The notes: generated by a model not told the origin, from the sequence alone. A stretch of DNA of 64,000 nt from Gallionellales bacterium GWA2_60_18 (GCA_001801105.1 MGWS01000008.1:81233-145232); one strand, 5' to 3'. Shown: positions 9,601 through 21,430, counted from the first letter of the stretch. Numbers and translations are program-made.

Positions 9601-12600
9601 GGTATAGCTCACGCTGGATTGAACGGTGTCGATGCCTGCGTTGACCGCTTCCACCACCACGTCGCCAACATTGTCCACGATGTAAGTATCGTTCCCCACC
9701 CCACCTGCCATCGTGTCAGCACCGATACCTCCATCCAGCATATCGTTGCCTTCCATACCGGCCAGCGTATTGTTGCCGCTGTTGCCCGTGATGACGTTAT
9801 CCAGCGCGTTACCCGTGCCGCTGATGCCTGCAGTCCCTGTGAGAACCAGATTTTCGATATTGGCACCCAGTGTGTAATTTGCGCTGGCCAGAACCGTATC
9901 TGATCCTTCATTCATGGCCTCCACGACGACATCGGCTGTGCTATCCACCACGTAAGTGTCATCGCCCATACCGCCTGCCATAGTGTCTGAGCCGGCACCG
10001 CCGTCGATCAGGTTATTGCCGCTATTGCCAGTGATCGCGTTGTCGAGCGCATTCCCGGTGGCGTTGAGCGCATCCACACCGGTCAGGGTGAGATTCTCCA
10101 GATTATTGCCGAGGGTGTAGCTGATGCCGGATAGCACCGTGTCCGTGCCCGCATTCAGCGCTTCCGTCACGATGTCGCCGACATTGTCCACCACATAGGT
10201 GTCGTTGCCCGCACCGCCCGCCATGACGTCCGCGCCCGCACCGCCATCCAGCACGTTGTTGCCGCTGTTGCCGGCAAGTGTGTTGTCCTGCTCATTGCCC
10301 GTGCCATTGATCGCGGCAGTCCCTGTCAGGGTAAGGTTCTCGACGTTGTCGCCCAGCGCGTAAGTTGCCGACGAGTTCACGTTATCGATGCCTTCGCCCG
10401 TATTCTCCACCACCACATCGGCGGTGCTGTCCACGTAGTAGGTATCGTTGCCACCCAGACCGGCCAATACGTTCACCCCGCTGTTGCCGGTGATGACGTT
10501 GTCCAGCGCATTGCCGCTACCGTCGATATTGGCGGTGCCGGTGAGGGTGAGATTCTCGACATTGTCCGAGAGCGCGTAACTGGCGCTGGCCTGCACGAGG
10601 TCCGTGCCGGCGTTGACGCCCTCCACCACGACATCGCCGATGTTATCGACGACGTAAGTGTCGTTGCCCGCGCCGCCGGCCATCGTGTCCGCACCTGCTC
10701 CGCCGTTCAGCACGTTCGCCGCGCTGTTGCCGGTGATCGAATTGTCCAGCGCGTTGCCGGTGCCGTTGATCGCGGTGGCACCCGTCAGAGTTAGATCCTC
10801 GACGCTTGCCGTCAGTGTGTAGGTGATGCTGGATTGCACCGTGTCGATGCCCGCATTCAACGCCTCCGTCACCACATCGCCAGTGTTGTCCACCACATAG
10901 GTATCGTCACCCGCACCGCCCGCCATGGTGTCCGCACCCGTGCCGCCGTTCAGTGCGTTCGCCGCACTGTTGCCGGCAATGACGTTGTTGAGCGTGTTGC
11001 CCGTGCCGTTGATAGCGGCAGTGCCGTCCAGGATCAGGTTTTCGAGGTTGGTTCCCAGGGTGTAGGAGATGTAGGAGCGAACTGTGTCCGTGCCCGCGCT
11101 CGCGGCTTCGGTCACCACATCGCCGGCATTCTCGACGATGTAAGTATCGTCGCCCGCGCCGCCTGCCATGTTGTCCGCGCCGGTGCCGCCGTTCAGCGTG
11201 TCGTTGCCGGAATTTCCGGTCAGCGTGTCGTTGCCGTCCATGCCGGAGAGAATGTTGCTTCCGGTATTGCCGGTGATGACGTTGTTGAGCGCGTTGCCCG
11301 TACCGTTGATCGCCGTCGAGCCGGTGAGCGTGAGGTTCTCGACGTTGTCGGCGAGCGTGTAGGTGATGGACGACTGCACGATGTCGGTACCTTCGTTCAG
11401 GTTCTCGGTGACGATGTCACCGACGTTGTCCACCACATAGGTGTCGTTGCCCGTGCCGCCCAGCATGGTGTCCGCACCCGCTCCACCGTTCAGAGTGTCA
11501 TCGCCAGCGCCGCCGTCCAACAGGTTTGCGCCGGTATTGCCGGTGATGACGTTGCTGAGCGTGTTGCCGGTGCCGTCGATCGCCGCCGTGCCGGTGAGAG
11601 TGAGGTTTTCGAGGTTGGCCGAGAGCGTGTAGGTGGCGGAAGACTGAACCAGGTCGGTGCCTTCGTTGAGGTTTTCCACTACGACGTCATCGGTATTGTT
11701 GACCACGTAAGTGTCGTTGCCCGCGCCGCCAGCCAGTGTATCCAGCCCCGCGTTGCCCGTAATCACATTGGCAAGGGTATTGCCGGTACCAAACAGGTTG
11801 GCGCTGCCGGTCAGCGTCAGATTCTCCACATTCGCCGTCAAGGTGTAGTTGATCGACGACTGGACTGTGTCCGTGCCGGCGCTGGCCGCCTCGGTCACCA
11901 CATCGCCCGCGTCGTCCACCACGTAGGTGTCGTTACCCAGACTGCCAGCCATGTTGTCCGCGCCGGTGCCGCCGTCCAGGGTGTCATTGCCGGAATTGCC
12001 GATCAGCGTGTCGTTGCCGCCCAGGCCGGAGAGAATATTGTTGCCTGAATTGCCGGTAATGACGTTGCTGAGCGCGTTACCCGTGCCGTTGATCGCCGCC
12101 GAACCGGTCAGGGTGAGATTTTCGACGTTGGCCGTCAGAGTGTAGGTGATGGAGGACTGAACAGTGTCAGTCCCTTCGGCGAGGTTTTCGGTGACGATAT
12201 CGCCCGCGTTATCCACCACGTAGGTGTCGCTACCCACCCCGCCCAGCATCGTGTCAGCTCCGGCGCCGCCGTTCAGCGTGTCATTGCCTTCTAAACCGTA
12301 CAGCGTGTTGTTGCCGGTGTTGCCGACGATGGCGTTGTCGAGGATGTTGCCGGTGCCGTTGATCGCCGCCGTGCCGGTGAGGGTGAGGTTCTCGGTATTG
12401 TCGGTGAGCGTGTAGGTGATGGACGACTGAACCAGGTCGGTGCCTTCGGCGAGGTTCTCGACGACGAGATCGCCGATGTTGTCCACCACATAAGTGTCGT
12501 TGCCCGTGCCGCCCAGCATGGTATCCGCGCCCGTGCCGCCGTCCAGAGTGTCATTGTCCGCGCCGCCGGTCAGGGTGTCGTTGCCCGACCCGGCATTGAG

Positions 12601-15600
12601 CGTATCGGCACCCGCACCGCCGTCCAGCAGGTTCGCGCCGCTGTTGCCGGTGATGACGTTGCCGAGCGCGTTGCCCGTGCCGTCGATGTCCGTAGTGCCG
12701 GTGAGCGTGAGGTTCTCGACATTGTCCGTGAGCGTGTAGGTGACGGAAGACTGGACCAGGTCGGTGCCGGAACCCAATGCCTCGGTCACCAGGTCGCCCG
12801 CATCGTCCACCACGTAGGTGTCGTTACCCAGACCGCCCGCCATGCTGTCCGCGCCCGTGCCGCCGTTCAGCGTGTCGTTGCCCGCGTTGCCGGTCAACGT
12901 GTCGTTGCCGCCCAGGCCGGAGAGCACATTGTTCCCGGTGTTGCCGATGATCGCGTTGTCCAGCGCATTGCCGGTGCCGTTGATCGCGGCCGTGCCGGTG
13001 AGAGTGAGGTTCTCGACGTTGGCGGTGAGCGTGTAGCTGATGCTGGACTGCACGGTATCGGTGCCCTCATCGGCATTCTCTGTCACCACGTCGCTTGCGT
13101 TGTCCACCACATAGGTATCGTTGCCCGCATTGCCCGCCATGCTGTCCGCACCCGTGCCACCATCCAGAATGTCGTTGCCGGTGTTGCCGGTCAGCGTGTC
13201 GTTGCCCGCCATGCCGTACAGCCCGTTGTTGCCGGTGTTACCGGTCAGGATGTTGTTCAGCTCGTTGCCGGTCGCGTTGATGTTGGCCGCGCCGGTGAGG
13301 GTGAGGTTTTCGAGATTGGCGATCAGGGTGTAGGTCACCGACGAGAGCACGGTATCGGTACCGGCGTTGAGCGCCTCGACAGCCTTGTCGCCCGTGTTGT
13401 CCACGATGTAGGTGTCGTTGCCCGCGCCGCCGGTCAGGGTGTCGGCGCCTGCGCCACCATCCAGCACGTTCGCGCCGCCGTTGCCGAGGATGGCGTTGTT
13501 CAGCGTGTTGCCGATGCCGTCGATGTTGGCGGTACCGGTGAGGGTGAGGTTTTCGATGTTGTCGGAGAGGGTATAGGTCGCCGAGGCATAGGCGCTGTCT
13601 GTGCCTTCGTTGAGGTTCTCCGCGATGACATCGGCGGTGTTGTCCACGTAGTAGGTGTCGTTACCGATACCCCCCGCCATCGTATCCACGCCCGCGCCGC
13701 CGTCCAGCGTGTCGTTGCCCGCCATGCCACTGAGGGTGTTGTCGCCGGCGTTGCCGGTGATGAGGTTATCGAGCGCATTGCCGGTGCCGTTGAGGTTGTC
13801 AGTGCCGGTGAGCGTGAGGTTTTCCACATTGGCGGAGAGAGTGTAGTCCGCCGAGGCGAATACGCTGTCCATGCCTGCTCCAGCCAGCTCGATCACGGCA
13901 TCGGCGGTGTTGTCCACGATGTAGGTATCGTTGCCCGCGCCGCCTGCCAAGGTATCCACACCCGCGCCGCCGTCCAGCACATTGTTGCCGCCATTGCCGG
14001 TGATGCTGTTGTCCAGCGCATTGCCGGTTCCGTTCAGGTTTGCCGCACCGGTGAGGATCAGGTTCTCGACATTGTCGGTCAGTACATAGCTGACTGAGGA
14101 TTGCACAGTGTCGATGCCATTGCCGACATTTTCCGTGACGATATCTCCGATGTTCTCAACGATGTAGGTGTCGTCGCCCGCGTTGCCCGCCATCGCGTCC
14201 GCGCCGATGCCGCCGTCCAGCGTGTCGTTGCCCGCGCCGCCGAGCAGCATGTCGTTGCCGTCGAGGCCGCTCAAGGTATTGCCGCTATCGTTCGCGGTGA
14301 TGACGTTGTCGAGCGCGTTACCGGTCCCGTCAATCGCGGCTAAACCAGTGAGAGTGAGATTCTCGACGTTGTCGGTGAGGGTGTAGCTGATGGAAGATTG
14401 CACGGTGTCCATGCCTTCGTCCAGATTCTCTGTAACGACATCGCCGATGTTGTCCACGATGTAGGTATCGTCACCCGCACCGCCCGTCATCGCGTCCGCA
14501 CCTGTGCCACCGTCGAGCAGGTCGTTGCCCGCATCGCCCACCAAGGTGTCGTTGCCTGCCAGGCCGGAGAGAAGGTTGTCGCCCGCGTTGCCGGTGATGG
14601 TGTTGTCTTGCGCGTTGCCGGTGGCGTCGAGGTTGCCCACTCCGGTGAGCGTGAGGTTCTCTACGTTGTCGGTCAGCGTGTAGTCGATGGAAGACCGTAC
14701 CGTGTCATTACCCGCGTTGAGCAACTCGGACACGACATCGCCGACATCTTCCACGATATAGGTGTCGTTGCCCGCATCGCCCGCCATGCTGTCAGCGCCC
14801 GCGCCGCCATCCAGCGTATCGTTGCCCGCATTGCCCAAAAGCGTGTCGTTGCCGTCCATCCCGGACAGCGCGTTGTTGCCGGTATTGCCCGTGATGAGGT
14901 TGTCCAGCGCATTGCCGGTGCCGCTAACGCTTGCCGAACCTGTCAGCGTGAGGTTCTCGACGTTGTCTGACAAGGTATAACCAACACTGCTCAATACAAC
15001 ATCAACTCCCTCGCCCGCATTTTCGACAATTACATCGCTTGAGTTGTCCACCACGTAAGTGTCATTGCCCGTGCCTCCCAGCATGATGTCGGCACCAGCG
15101 CCGCCATCAAGGGTGTCATTGCCTTCCAGTCCCATGAGTATGTTGTTCGCACCATTGCCGATAATGACGTTGTCCAGCACGTTGCCCGTGCCATTGATTG
15201 CCGCCGAGCCTGTCAAAGTCAGGTTTTCTACGTTATCGGTGAGGGTGTAGGTGATGGAGGATTTGACCAAATCCGCGCCTTCGCCCGCATTCTCGATCAC
15301 CAGATCGCCTGCGTTGTCCACCACGTAGGTGTCGTTGCCCGTTCCGCCCAGCATGGTGTCGGCACCCGCGCCGCCGTCCAGCGTGTCGTTGCCTTCCAGC
15401 GCGGTGAGCGTGTTATCCGCCTCATTGCCGGTGATGACGTTATCGAGCACGTTGCCGGTTCCGTCGATGGCCGCCGAGCCTGTCAGCGTGAGGTTGTCGA
15501 GGTTGTCCGCCAGCGTCCAGGTCAGGTCGCTCTTGACGGTGTCGATGCCCTCTCCCGCCGCTTCGATGGTCGTGTCGAGCAGGTTGTCCACGATGTAGGT

Positions 15601-18600
15601 GTCGTTGCCGACCCCACCGATCAGTGTATCCGCTCCCGCGCGGCCATCCAGCGTGTCGTTGCCCGCTAGCCCGGTCAGGGTGTTGTCGTTACTGTTGCCG
15701 GTAAGGACGTTGTTGAGTTCGTTGCCCAAGCCGGTCAGTGCCGCACCTTCGGTGAGGGTGAGGTTTTCGAGGTTCGCGCCCAGTGTGTAGTCGAAGGGGG
15801 CGATGATGGTGTCGGTGCCCTGCCCCGCAAGTTCGGTAACGGTGTCGCCGAGATTGTCGAGGATGTAGGTGTCGTTGCCCGTGCCGCCCGCCATGCTGTC
15901 CGCGCCGATGCCGCCGTCCAGGATATTGTTGCCACCGTTGCCGGTGATGGTGTTATCCAGCGTGTTGCCGGTGCCCGCAATTGCGCTGCCGGTGAGTGTG
16001 AGGTTTTCTACATTGTCGCCGAGGGTGTAGTCGATGCCGGATCGCACGGTGTCGGTGCCTTCGCCCGCCAGTTCAATCACGACATCGCCCGCGTTGTCCA
16101 CCGCGTAGGTGTCGTTGCCGGTGCCGCCGATCAGCGTGTCTGCACCGCCCTTGCCGTCCAGCGTGTCGTTGCCTTCCAGCCCGGTCAGGGTGTTGGCGGC
16201 ATCGTTGCCGATGATCGTGTTATCCAGCACGTTGCCAGTGCCGGCAAGATTTGCCGTGCCGGTGAGCGTGAGGTTTTCGACGTTGTCGGTAAGCGTGTAG
16301 GTGATGCCGGACTTGACCAAGTCCACGCCTTCGCCCGCGTTTTCAATGACTGCATCGCCAAGGTTGTCCACGATGTAGGTGTCGTCGCCCGTCCCGCCCA
16401 GCAATGCGTCCGCCCCTGCTCCACCATCCAACGTGTCGTTGCCAGCCAGCCCAGTCAGCGTGTTGTCGTTACTGTTGCCAGTGAGGGTGTTGTCGAGTTC
16501 GTTGCCGGTAGCGTTCAGTGCCGCACCCTGTGTCAGGGTGAGGTTCTCGACATTCGCCCCCAATACGTAATCGAATGGGCTGACGACGGTGTCTTTACCT
16601 TGATTCACATTCTCGGTCACGGTATCGCCGAGATTATCCAGAATGTAGGTGTCGTCTCCCGCACCGCCTGCCATGGCATCGGCACCAACACCACCATCCA
16701 GCAAGTTGGAAGAAGAGTTGCCTATGATCACGTTATCCAGCGCGTTGCCCGTGCCGCTGATGGAATCGCCGCCCATCAGGGTGAGATTTTCCAGGTTATC
16801 GCCCAGTGTGTAGCTGATGCCGGATTTGACCAGGTCGATTCCTTCATCGACACCTTCCGTGACGACATCGCCCGTGTTGTCCACCACGTAAGTGTCGTTG
16901 CCCGTGCCGCCTGCCATCTGGTCTATGCCGGTGCCGCCGTCGAGCCAGTCGTCGCCCGCCCCGCCATCCAACGCGTTGTCGCCACTGTTGCCATAGAGGA
17001 TGTCATTGCCGCCCAAACCTTGTGGGGACTCGGCATCGCCCTGCCAGGCGAACAAGGTGTCGTCCCCCTCGGTGCTGACCGGCACGGGAATGTGCGCCTG
17101 TATCTGCGCCGCATCCCACACCACGCCGGGTTGCCCTTCAACGGTGGGCGCAAATTCGATGCGCTCGATGCGGTAGGTATCGCTATCGCCCCAACTGTGG
17201 ATGGTGATCTGATCGGCAGCGAGTCCAGAGTCTATCGGCGGGTTGATCGTCAGCACCAGGTCATAGCCGCTGCGTGTGAGAGCGATGTCGCTTTCCGTGA
17301 TGCCCGCGCCCAGGCGGATGATGTCCGTGTTGCCCGGCGTGGCATCGATGTCGTAAATAATGTCTTGCCCGTCGCCGCGCGCAAACAGGTAAGTGTCGTT
17401 GCCCGCATCGCCCACCAGATAGTCGTCACCCGTGCCGCCGTTGAGGATGTCGATGCCGCCGTTGCCATACAGGTTGTCCTGTCCGCCCATGCCGTACAGG
17501 GCATCGTCGGCTTGGCTTCCGCGCAGGGTGTTGTCCCCCGCATCGCCCAGGGTGGTGTCCAGTCCGATGATGGCGAGCAGTTGGGCGAAGCCTGTGCCCG
17601 TGACATCGCCTTGGGCGCGCAGTGCGTCGAGTACTTGCAATCCGCTCTCTTCACTCATGTTCAGGACGTTGGCGAATTCGCTGATGGTGAAGATGCTGTT
17701 GATCGGATCGGCGTCGTAGATGCTTTGCAGTGCGGCGACAGTGTCGCCGACATCCCAGTCGTATTGCAGGGTGGTGGCGTTCCAGGTGTAGCCGATGGTG
17801 TCGATCAGCGCTTGGAAGTGAGTCTGCGCCATGAGTTGGTTGTAGATGCTGTCGGCGAATTCGTTGAAGGCTTGCAGCAGTATCCTGGAGGCGGGGCCGT
17901 GCGGGTTGGGGTCGCGTTCGCCCCAGCACCAAGTGCCCAGGTAGGGTTCGCCCAATATGGCTTCGAGGGTGGCGAGTTTGCGCGCATCGCCGATGACGTT
18001 GCCGTAAATGATGCGGGCGGCGCGGCTGGCGGGGTCGATGTCCTCTACTCCGACCCAGGCGTAGATGAGTTGGGTGGTGAGTGCGTGGCGGGCAGCGGGG
18101 TCGGTCTCGTCGATGAATTGCTGCACGAGGTCTTGCAGGTGGCCGGTGCTGTCGCGCAGGATGGCTTGGTGCAGGTCGCGCACGTTGCCGAAGCCTTCGA
18201 GGTCGGGCAAGGCGGCGACGATGTCGGTCTCGGCCAGCCAGTCGTTGGCGATGGTGTAGGCTTTATCGGTCTGGAACCAGATGTCGGCAGTGGCGCCGGT
18301 GCTGCCGTCTGTTTTGGTGAAGGTGCTGGTCTGTTGGGTGATGTTGCCGTTGCCATCGGTCTGGTTGACGCTGGCGTAGCCGGTGGCAATGCTTTGTACG
18401 CCTGCGTCAGCGAGGGACATGAGTTCGTCCGCATTGCTGTAGCCGTCACCGTCGATGTCTTTCCAAATCTTGAGGGTGGAATAGGCTGCATCTTGTACGT
18501 CGATCTGGCCGTCGTGGTTGGTGTCGAGTTCGGCGAGTGCCGCGTAACCGTTGGCGGCCTTTTGTCCGTTGGCGAGGATTGTTTCAGAGCCGAAGAGTTC

Positions 18601-19314
18601 GTGTCCGGTGTCTATCATGCCGTTGCCATCTAGGTCGCGCACGAGAATGCCGTCTTCGCTGTTCACCCAGCCGGTCTGTTCGGCGAAGCCGTTGGCGTCG
18701 TGGTCGAAGTAGGCTCCAGCAGTCAGGGCGGTGGTGGTGATGCCGTCGCCGTTGAGGTCTAGGGCGATGGGGGAGCGGGTGATTGAGGCTTTGGCGACTT
18801 TGTTTTTGAGGTCGTCGATGTAGTCGGGGATGCCGTTGCCGTCGGTGTCGGCGGGGGTGCAGACATTGGGCGGTGGTGTATAGCTACCTGTGTCGAAATC
18901 GAAATACTTTGGATCGTACGTGCCATGCCCTCTTTTCAGCGGGTACTTCTGGTCTTTAATTACTTCAAAATGTAAATGTGGCCCATTTCCGACACCGGTG
19001 CTCCCGACATTACCAATCGTTCCACCTTTGATAACAGGCTCCCCCTTCTTCAATGAGGACGGATTTTCCAGATGCCCATATAACGAGTAGACCTTTTGAC
19101 CACCAATAGTATGTTCAATTACTACAGTATTTCCATAACCCGGTATTTCTCCAGAATACAAAACAACTCCTTCTGCCGCTGCCGGAATTGGCGTACCAAG
19201 TGGCGCTGCATAATCTTGGCCTTTATGATTGGTTGATGCACCTGGAATACCCGTATTGCGATAACCAACTCCAGAAGTTGGTATGTAGCCTGATCCTGGA
19301 TTGTATGCAGTCAT
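6643..19314 (-). CDS. giant type I-secreted RTX protein with N-terminal M23 peptidase domain
   Basis: A 4223-residue protein without a Sec signal. (1) M23/LytM metallopeptidase at about residues 25-125 with all zinc/catalytic positions: HKGQD (H30, D34), GHL (H81), HLHFE (H113, H115). (2) Residues 150-330: EF-hand/dockerin-like loops (DLNGDG, DHDANG, DLDGNG, DTNHDG, DIDGDG). (3) About 345-575: helical, unassigned. (4) About 575-3385: RTX array with 28 related units of the form [12 protein letters not shown]...[14 protein letters not shown]...GTGNxLDN. (5) About 3385-3920: one cadherin-like and four VCBS-type repeats. (6) About 3920-4025: putative-Ig (He_PIG) domain. (7) Acidic Asp/Ser-rich stretch 4030-4110, then the C-terminus. 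Export by the adjacent ABC and HlyD proteins is expected, with Ca2+ folding outside. The start follows GGGGAAGGG, and the stop of the small upstream gene is 3 bases away. The first 420 bases are AT-rich. The role (adhesin, peptidoglycan hydrolase or competitor-directed effector) is unproven. Confidence 0.9.
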   Translation of the reverse strand: MTAYNPGSGYIPTSGVGYRNTGIPGASTNHKGQDYAAPLGTPIPAAAEGVVLYSGEIPGYGNTVVIEHTIGGQKVYSLYGHLENPSSLKKGEPVIKGGTIGNVGSTGVGNGPHLHFEVIKDQKYPLKRGHGTYDPKYFDFDTGSYTPPPNVCTPADTDGNGIPDYIDDLKNKVAKASITRSPIALDLNGDGITTTALTAGAYFDHDANGFAEQTGWVNSEDGILVRDLDGNGMIDTGHELFGSETILANGQKAANGYAALAELDTNHDGQIDVQDAAYSTLKIWKDIDGDGYSNADELMSLADAGVQSIATGYASVNQTDGNGNITQQTSTFTKTDGSTGATADIWFQTDKAYTIANDWLAETDIVAALPDLEGFGNVRDLHQAILRDSTGHLQDLVQQFIDETDPAARHALTTQLIYAWVGVEDIDPASRAARIIYGNVIGDARKLATLEAILGEPYLGTWCWGERDPNPHGPASRILLQAFNEFADSIYNQLMAQTHFQALIDTIGYTWNATTLQYDWDVGDTVAALQSIYDADPINSIFTISEFANVLNMSEESGLQVLDALRAQGDVTGTGFAQLLAIIGLDTTLGDAGDNTLRGSQADDALYGMGGQDNLYGNGGIDILNGGTGDDYLVGDAGNDTYLFARGDGQDIIYDIDATPGNTDIIRLGAGITESDIALTRSGYDLVLTINPPIDSGLAADQITIHSWGDSDTYRIERIEFAPTVEGQPGVVWDAAQIQAHIPVPVSTEGDDTLFAWQGDAESPQGLGGNDILYGNSGDNALDGGAGDDWLDGGTGIDQMAGGTGNDTYVVDNTGDVVTEGVDEGIDLVKSGISYTLGDNLENLTLMGGDSISGTGNALDNVIIGNSSSNLLDGGVGADAMAGGAGDDTYILDNLGDTVTENVNQGKDTVVSPFDYVLGANVENLTLTQGAALNATGNELDNTLTGNSNDNTLTGLAGNDTLDGGAGADALLGGTGDDTYIVDNLGDAVIENAGEGVDLVKSGITYTLTDNVENLTLTGTANLAGTGNVLDNTIIGNDAANTLTGLEGNDTLDGKGGADTLIGGTGNDTYAVDNAGDVVIELAGEGTDTVRSGIDYTLGDNVENLTLTGSAIAGTGNTLDNTITGNGGNNILDGGIGADSMAGGTGNDTYILDNLGDTVTELAGQGTDTIIAPFDYTLGANLENLTLTEGAALTGLGNELNNVLTGNSNDNTLTGLAGNDTLDGRAGADTLIGGVGNDTYIVDNLLDTTIEAAGEGIDTVKSDLTWTLADNLDNLTLTGSAAIDGTGNVLDNVITGNEADNTLTALEGNDTLDGGAGADTMLGGTGNDTYVVDNAGDLVIENAGEGADLVKSSITYTLTDNVENLTLTGSAAINGTGNVLDNVIIGNGANNILMGLEGNDTLDGGAGADIMLGGTGNDTYVVDNSSDVIVENAGEGVDVVLSSVGYTLSDNVENLTLTGSASVSGTGNALDNLITGNTGNNALSGMDGNDTLLGNAGNDTLDGGAGADSMAGDAGNDTYIVEDVGDVVSELLNAGNDTVRSSIDYTLTDNVENLTLTGVGNLDATGNAQDNTITGNAGDNLLSGLAGNDTLVGDAGNDLLDGGTGADAMTGGAGDDTYIVDNIGDVVTENLDEGMDTVQSSISYTLTDNVENLTLTGLAAIDGTGNALDNVITANDSGNTLSGLDGNDMLLGGAGNDTLDGGIGADAMAGNAGDDTYIVENIGDIVTENVGNGIDTVQSSVSYVLTDNVENLILTGAANLNGTGNALDNSITGNGGNNVLDGGAGVDTLAGGAGNDTYIVDNTADAVIELAGAGMDSVFASADYTLSANVENLTLTGTDNLNGTGNALDNLITGNAGDNTLSGMAGNDTLDGGAGVDTMAGGIGNDTYYVDNTADVIAENLNEGTDSAYASATYTLSDNIENLTLTGTANIDGIGNTLNNAILGNGGANVLDGGAGADTLTGGAGNDTYIVDNTGDKAVEALNAGTDTVLSSVTYTLIANLENLTLTGAANINATGNELNNILTGNTGNNGLYGMAGNDTLTGNTGNDILDGGTGADSMAGNAGNDTYVVDNASDVVTENADEGTDTVQSSISYTLTANVENLTLTGTAAINGTGNALDNAIIGNTGNNVLSGLGGNDTLTGNAGNDTLNGGTGADSMAGGLGNDTYVVDDAGDLVTEALGSGTDLVQSSVTYTLTDNVENLTLTGTTDIDGTGNALGNVITGNSGANLLDGGAGADTLNAGSGNDTLTGGADNDTLDGGTGADTMLGGTGNDTYVVDNIGDLVVENLAEGTDLVQSSITYTLTDNTENLTLTGTAAINGTGNILDNAIVGNTGNNTLYGLEGNDTLNGGAGADTMLGGVGSDTYVVDNAGDIVTENLAEGTDTVQSSITYTLTANVENLTLTGSAAINGTGNALSNVITGNSGNNILSGLGGNDTLIGNSGNDTLDGGTGADNMAGSLGNDTYVVDDAGDVVTEAASAGTDTVQSSINYTLTANVENLTLTGSANLFGTGNTLANVITGNAGLDTLAGGAGNDTYVVNNTDDVVVENLNEGTDLVQSSATYTLSANLENLTLTGTAAIDGTGNTLSNVITGNTGANLLDGGAGDDTLNGGAGADTMLGGTGNDTYVVDNVGDIVTENLNEGTDIVQSSITYTLADNVENLTLTGSTAINGTGNALNNVITGNTGSNILSGMDGNDTLTGNSGNDTLNGGTGADNMAGGAGDDTYIVENAGDVVTEAASAGTDTVRSYISYTLGTNLENLILDGTAAINGTGNTLNNVIAGNSAANALNGGTGADTMAGGAGDDTYVVDNTGDVVTEALNAGIDTVQSSITYTLTASVEDLTLTGATAINGTGNALDNSITGNSAANVLNGGAGADTMAGGAGNDTYVVDNIGDVVVEGVNAGTDLVQASASYALSDNVENLTLTGTANIDGSGNALDNVITGNSGVNVLAGLGGNDTYYVDSTADVVVENTGEGIDNVNSSATYALGDNVENLTLTGTAAINGTGNEQDNTLAGNSGNNVLDGGAGADVMAGGAGNDTYVVDNVGDIVTEALNAGTDTVLSGISYTLGNNLENLTLTGVDALNATGNALDNAITGNSGNNLIDGGAGSDTMAGGMGDDTYVVDSTADVVVEAMNEGSDTVLASANYTLGANIENLVLTGTAGISGTGNALDNVITGNSGNNTLAGMEGNDMLDGGIGADTMAGGVGNDTYIVDNVGDVVVEAVNAGIDTVQSSVSYTLSDNVENLTLTDTANINAGGNTLDNILTGNSGANVLDGGAGADTLIGGVGNDTLMGGAGNDRYVFNSGDGVDTIVDALGNDTLYIGSGLTEANLEGVRDGDNMIINVLGTTDFITLTNWFVQGGGVSRIEFSDGSSLDYAGIEGLMNRPPVANPDAITVYEDGGVMNVPVAALLANDSDPNTNDVISVISVGTSAVGASIALVNGQVQYDIGNRFQELSAGQTVTDSFVYTISDSKGVTASSIVNVIIAGTNDAPVTADDDAAAVQEDAALVATGNVLSNDSDIDQGTVLSVANAGTLQGNYGSLLLNADGSYTYMLDNASLAVQSLAAGQIVTERFTYQATDGIAFTPATLTVSITGTNDAPVTVADAVAAQEDLTIIATGNVLANDTDVDQGAVLSVADAGLFAGSYGQLTLATDGSYSYALNNASPGVQSLAAGQVVTETFAYAATDGLIATPSTLTVTITGTNDAPVTVADVAAVQEDLTISATGNVLANDTDADQGAELSVLNAGVFAGNYGQLTLAADGNYNYALDNASPGVQSLAAGQVVTETFAYEATDGTVATPSALAVSITGTNDAPVAAADVAYVREDLNITATGNALANDSDVDQGTLLTAADAGTRQGNYGQLALATDGSYSYTLDNASMPVQSLGRDAQVVEHFGYTATDGMVGASAVLDIFLNGTNDAPILVAPLDDQNFTFHKHFSWQMPEGSFADIDQGDTLTYGAALADGSALPDWLKFDAATRTFSGETPKEVGFVDVQVTATDSVAATGSTAGSLSASDVFRISVSHGNEGVGNGEDAPPPGHDHNTNDGTGTSPGHPGSQSGNGQYASGDDANSQSDDGDDDHDQQQDDSSSHGDKDSDSHRTEELIRSWFEQESRDERHAPFGATGRNGGGSSQTDWQVNRNIAGGLSGDYSTEWARMDARLKEHLAQSGNDDSHFTESGAGARSFGLFGSGGSQSLSRQGMGNGQQMKGFAGLGEGLERLGV
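9165..17590 (-). repeat. RTX-coding repeat array (28 related units)
   Basis: Inside the RTX gene, about 8.4 kb is built of related units that I count by the motif YTLxxNxENLTLTG followed by GTGNxLDN: 28 occurrences, most separated by about 90-135 residues depending on how many nonapeptide GGxGxD blocks are inserted. Several units are nearly identical at the protein level (for example [18 protein letters not shown]). The block could therefore recombine or slip, and assembly from short reads would be risky here. Confidence 0.85.
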
Positions 19315-19317
19315 GAT

Positions 19318-19803
19318 TTAAAACCCTTCCCCATAAGTAAAACAAACAAACATAGATTGGCTTTTGTCCAGAGGAACGATGTATGCACTGCCACTTTTTG
19401 CAAGCCGTTCATCATTGCGTAGGATAAAAATCTTGTTACCCGTAACTCGTTTGATCTGGCTAGCCAGCCTTTCGGCTGACACTTGTACAGTAACTGTGTA
19501 AATGGAATCCTCTCCAGAAGGAATTGATATTTCAATCGCGTCAAACCCAAAGAATCTTTCTTTAATTTGATACTTTGCCGAAAACTCCCCGATTTCATAT
19601 GCCTTGTATCCCCTCTTCTCAAGCAGGTTGGCAGTGATGTTCTTCGATGAATACCAGTCTTTGGGGGTGCAATTATTTATTTTTGGAAATAAGCTAGACA
19701 CCCATTCAGTAGAAATTCTTTCATCATTAACATTCAGTGCATAACATTGAGAAACAAATAGCAGGAGGATTAAAGGGCTCAGCATCGCAATATGTTTTCG
19801 CAT
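19318..19803 (-). CDS. unknown periplasmic protein, candidate immunity/partner of the M23-RTX protein
   Basis: I do not recognise the family. The 161-residue product has a clear Sec signal (MRKH, hydrophobic LSPLILLLFVS, probable cleavage after QCYA at 22). The mature part is mixed alpha/beta with two cysteines (C45, C154) that could pair in the periplasm. GGGAGA precedes the ATG. Its stop is 3 bases from the RTX start, and the RTX ribosome-binding sequence lies within its last codons, so the two are translationally coupled. Base composition is AT-rich (hand counts 23/60 and 20/60 GC for 19321-19380 and 19681-19740, against 40/60 for 20401-20460 in hlyD). The context suggests an immunity protein or inhibitor for the peptidoglycan-hydrolase domain. 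A secretion chaperone is less likely because of the signal peptide. Confidence 0.75.
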   Translation of the reverse strand: MRKHIAMLSPLILLLFVSQCYALNVNDERISTEWVSSLFPKINNCTPKDWYSSKNITANLLEKRGYKAYEIGEFSAKYQIKERFFGFDAIEISIPSGEDSIYTVTVQVSAERLASQIKRVTGNKIFILRNDERLAKSGSAYIVPLDKSQSMFVCFTYGEGF

Positions 19804-19851
19804 CTCAATTCTCCCGTCATTAATTCAAAATTGGATTGATTCGCATCTCTC

Positions 19852-21222
19852 TCACCTCTCTCTGCCCGCCTCCTGAAACGCCCCCATCACCGGCGATAGC
19901 AGGTATTCGAGTATGGTTCTCGTGCCGAGGTGGATTTCGGCGGTGACTTGCATGCCGGGCGCAAGGCTGTGACGCACGCCATTGGCGATGAGGTGCTGGG
20001 CCTTGAGGTCGATCAGGGCGCGGTAGGCGAACGGCAGGTTGCTGCCGGTTTTGTTGTTGGTTTGTTGCTGCTGGTTGTTGTCGCTGGCATCGGCGGACAA
20101 GTGGGCGACTTGTCCTTCGACCATACCGTATTTCTGGAACTGGTAGGCGGCGAATTTGATCTTGACGGGTTCGCCGGTGTGGATGAAGCCGACGTCCCCG
20201 TTGCCGACCCAGACTTCGGCGCGCAGGATTTCGTCGTTGGGGACGAGGGTCATGAGGATGGTGCCGGGGCTGATGACGGTGCCGATGGTGTGGGTGGCGA
20301 GGTCTTTGACGATGCCGTCCTGCGGGGCTTTGAGTTCGTGCAGGTTGCGGCGGTATTGTTGTTTGGTGAGTTCGCCTTGGGACTTGTCGAGTTTGTCTTC
20401 GATGTCGGCGCGTTCGGTCTGGAGCTGGCGGCGGTAGTCGGCGCTGATCTGGGCGAGTTTGCGGGTGGATTGGGCCAGGGTGGATTGGGCGCTCTGGATC
20501 AGGTATTCCTGCGATTTGAGGTCTTGTTCCTTTTCGATATGTTCGCGGGCTTTGTCGGTGGCCATGATTTTGCTGACGAAGCCGTCTTTGACGAGCTTTT
20601 GGTAGGCTTCGTCCTGCTGGCGGTAATGCGGCAGGGTCTTGAGCAGTTTGGTGCGGATTTCTTCGGCGGCGGACAGGTCGCTTTGGGCTTTGTCATGCAG
20701 GCTGCGTTCCTGCGCGAGTGCGGCCTCAAAGGCGGTGCGGTTGGCCTGGTATTGGGCGAGGGTCTGGCTGTAGAGGTCTGCCGGATCGCTGGGTTGTCTG
20801 GTGTAGGGGCGTCCGCCCAACTCGGCGTCGATGCGGCGCAGGGCGAGCTGTTTGCCGTGGGTGTCGGTCTCCAGTGTGGCGACATCGGTGGCGGACAGGG
20901 TGGTGTCCATGCGCATCAGGACTTGGCCGGCTTTGACGCGCTGGCCTTCGTCCACGAGGATGTCGCGGATGACGCCTTGTTCGGAGGGCTGGACGATCTT
21001 GAGGTAACTCTGCGGGATGAGTTTGCCTTCGGCGCTGGCGACGACGTCGAGTTTGCCGAAGATGGCCCAGATCAGCAGCAATCCCAGCAGGGTGAGCAGG
21101 CTGTACAGCAGGGCGCGGGCGAACGGGGCGGGCGGCTGGGCCTGGATGCGCAACAGGCCAGGGGAGAAGTCGAGCGGGTCTACGCCGGTGAGGCGTTGCT
21201 TCCAGTGTTTCTTGCTCCGCAT
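19852..21222 (-). CDS. type I secretion membrane fusion protein, HlyD family
   Basis: This is the periplasmic adaptor that links the ABC exporter to an outer-membrane TolC channel. The 456 residues show a cytoplasmic N-tail, one membrane segment near residues 37-57 (ALLYSLLTLLGLLLIWAIF), a lipoyl-type half-motif (AEGKLIPQSYLKIVQPSEQGVIRDI), a long coiled-coil region (about 120-300) and the second lipoyl half (LHELKAPQDGIVKDLATHTIGTVI). It ends with the beta-barrel domain typical of HlyD (APGMQVTAEIHLGTRTILEYLLSP). GGGAGG precedes the ATG. It is cotranscribed with the small periplasmic protein (48-base gap) and the RTX gene. It is separated from the exporter gene by the VapBC pair and a 208-base gap, so it may have its own promoter. 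Confidence 0.93.
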   Translation of the reverse strand: MRSKKHWKQRLTGVDPLDFSPGLLRIQAQPPAPFARALLYSLLTLLGLLLIWAIFGKLDVVASAEGKLIPQSYLKIVQPSEQGVIRDILVDEGQRVKAGQVLMRMDTTLSATDVATLETDTHGKQLALRRIDAELGGRPYTRQPSDPADLYSQTLAQYQANRTAFEAALAQERSLHDKAQSDLSAAEEIRTKLLKTLPHYRQQDEAYQKLVKDGFVSKIMATDKAREHIEKEQDLKSQEYLIQSAQSTLAQSTRKLAQISADYRRQLQTERADIEDKLDKSQGELTKQQYRRNLHELKAPQDGIVKDLATHTIGTVISPGTILMTLVPNDEILRAEVWVGNGDVGFIHTGEPVKIKFAAYQFQKYGMVEGQVAHLSADASDNNQQQQTNNKTGSNLPFAYRALIDLKAQHLIANGVRHSLAPGMQVTAEIHLGTRTILEYLLSPVMGAFQEAGRER

Positions 21223-21308
21223 TTGCCGCCTCCCGTGAGATTGTGGTGTCAGGTTGACTGCCGTTGTTACGCAGGCGTGACCATAATCTCGGGGAGGGTA
21301 TTAAACAA

Positions 21309-21338
21309 TAGGCCGGATTGCCTATATATTTCGGCCTA
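21309..21338. promoter_or_regulatory. dyad upstream of hlyD (possible operator)
   Basis: TAGGCCG (21309-21315) and CGGCCTA (21332-21338) form a perfect 7-bp inverted repeat around a 16-base AT-rich spacer. It lies about 90 bases upstream of the hlyD ATG within the 208-base gap after vapC. This is a plausible regulator site for the hlyD-RTX part of the locus. No matching regulator gene is seen here. Confidence 0.4.
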
Positions 21339-21430
21339 GTCTTTTGGGGTATCAACCGGGGAATGGTTTTGCGGGATATTTGTTATCCGCCTAATGATTG
21401 GAGGCGGAATTTTGTCTATTCGTAGCGGTT

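Noticed and set aside
9165..17590. Regular repeat spacing reminiscent of a CRISPR or satellite array
   Set aside because: The repeats are in one continuous reading frame encoding GGxGNDxx RTX motifs; repeat units vary and there are no unique spacers of constant length or cas genes.
16600..18633. Long plus-strand open frames antisense to the RTX gene (also 10834-12048, 8608-9903 and 6631-8247)
   Set aside because: They arise because the Gly/Asp-rich, GC-biased RTX coding strand has few stop codons on its complement; they have no domain character and no ribosome-binding sites.
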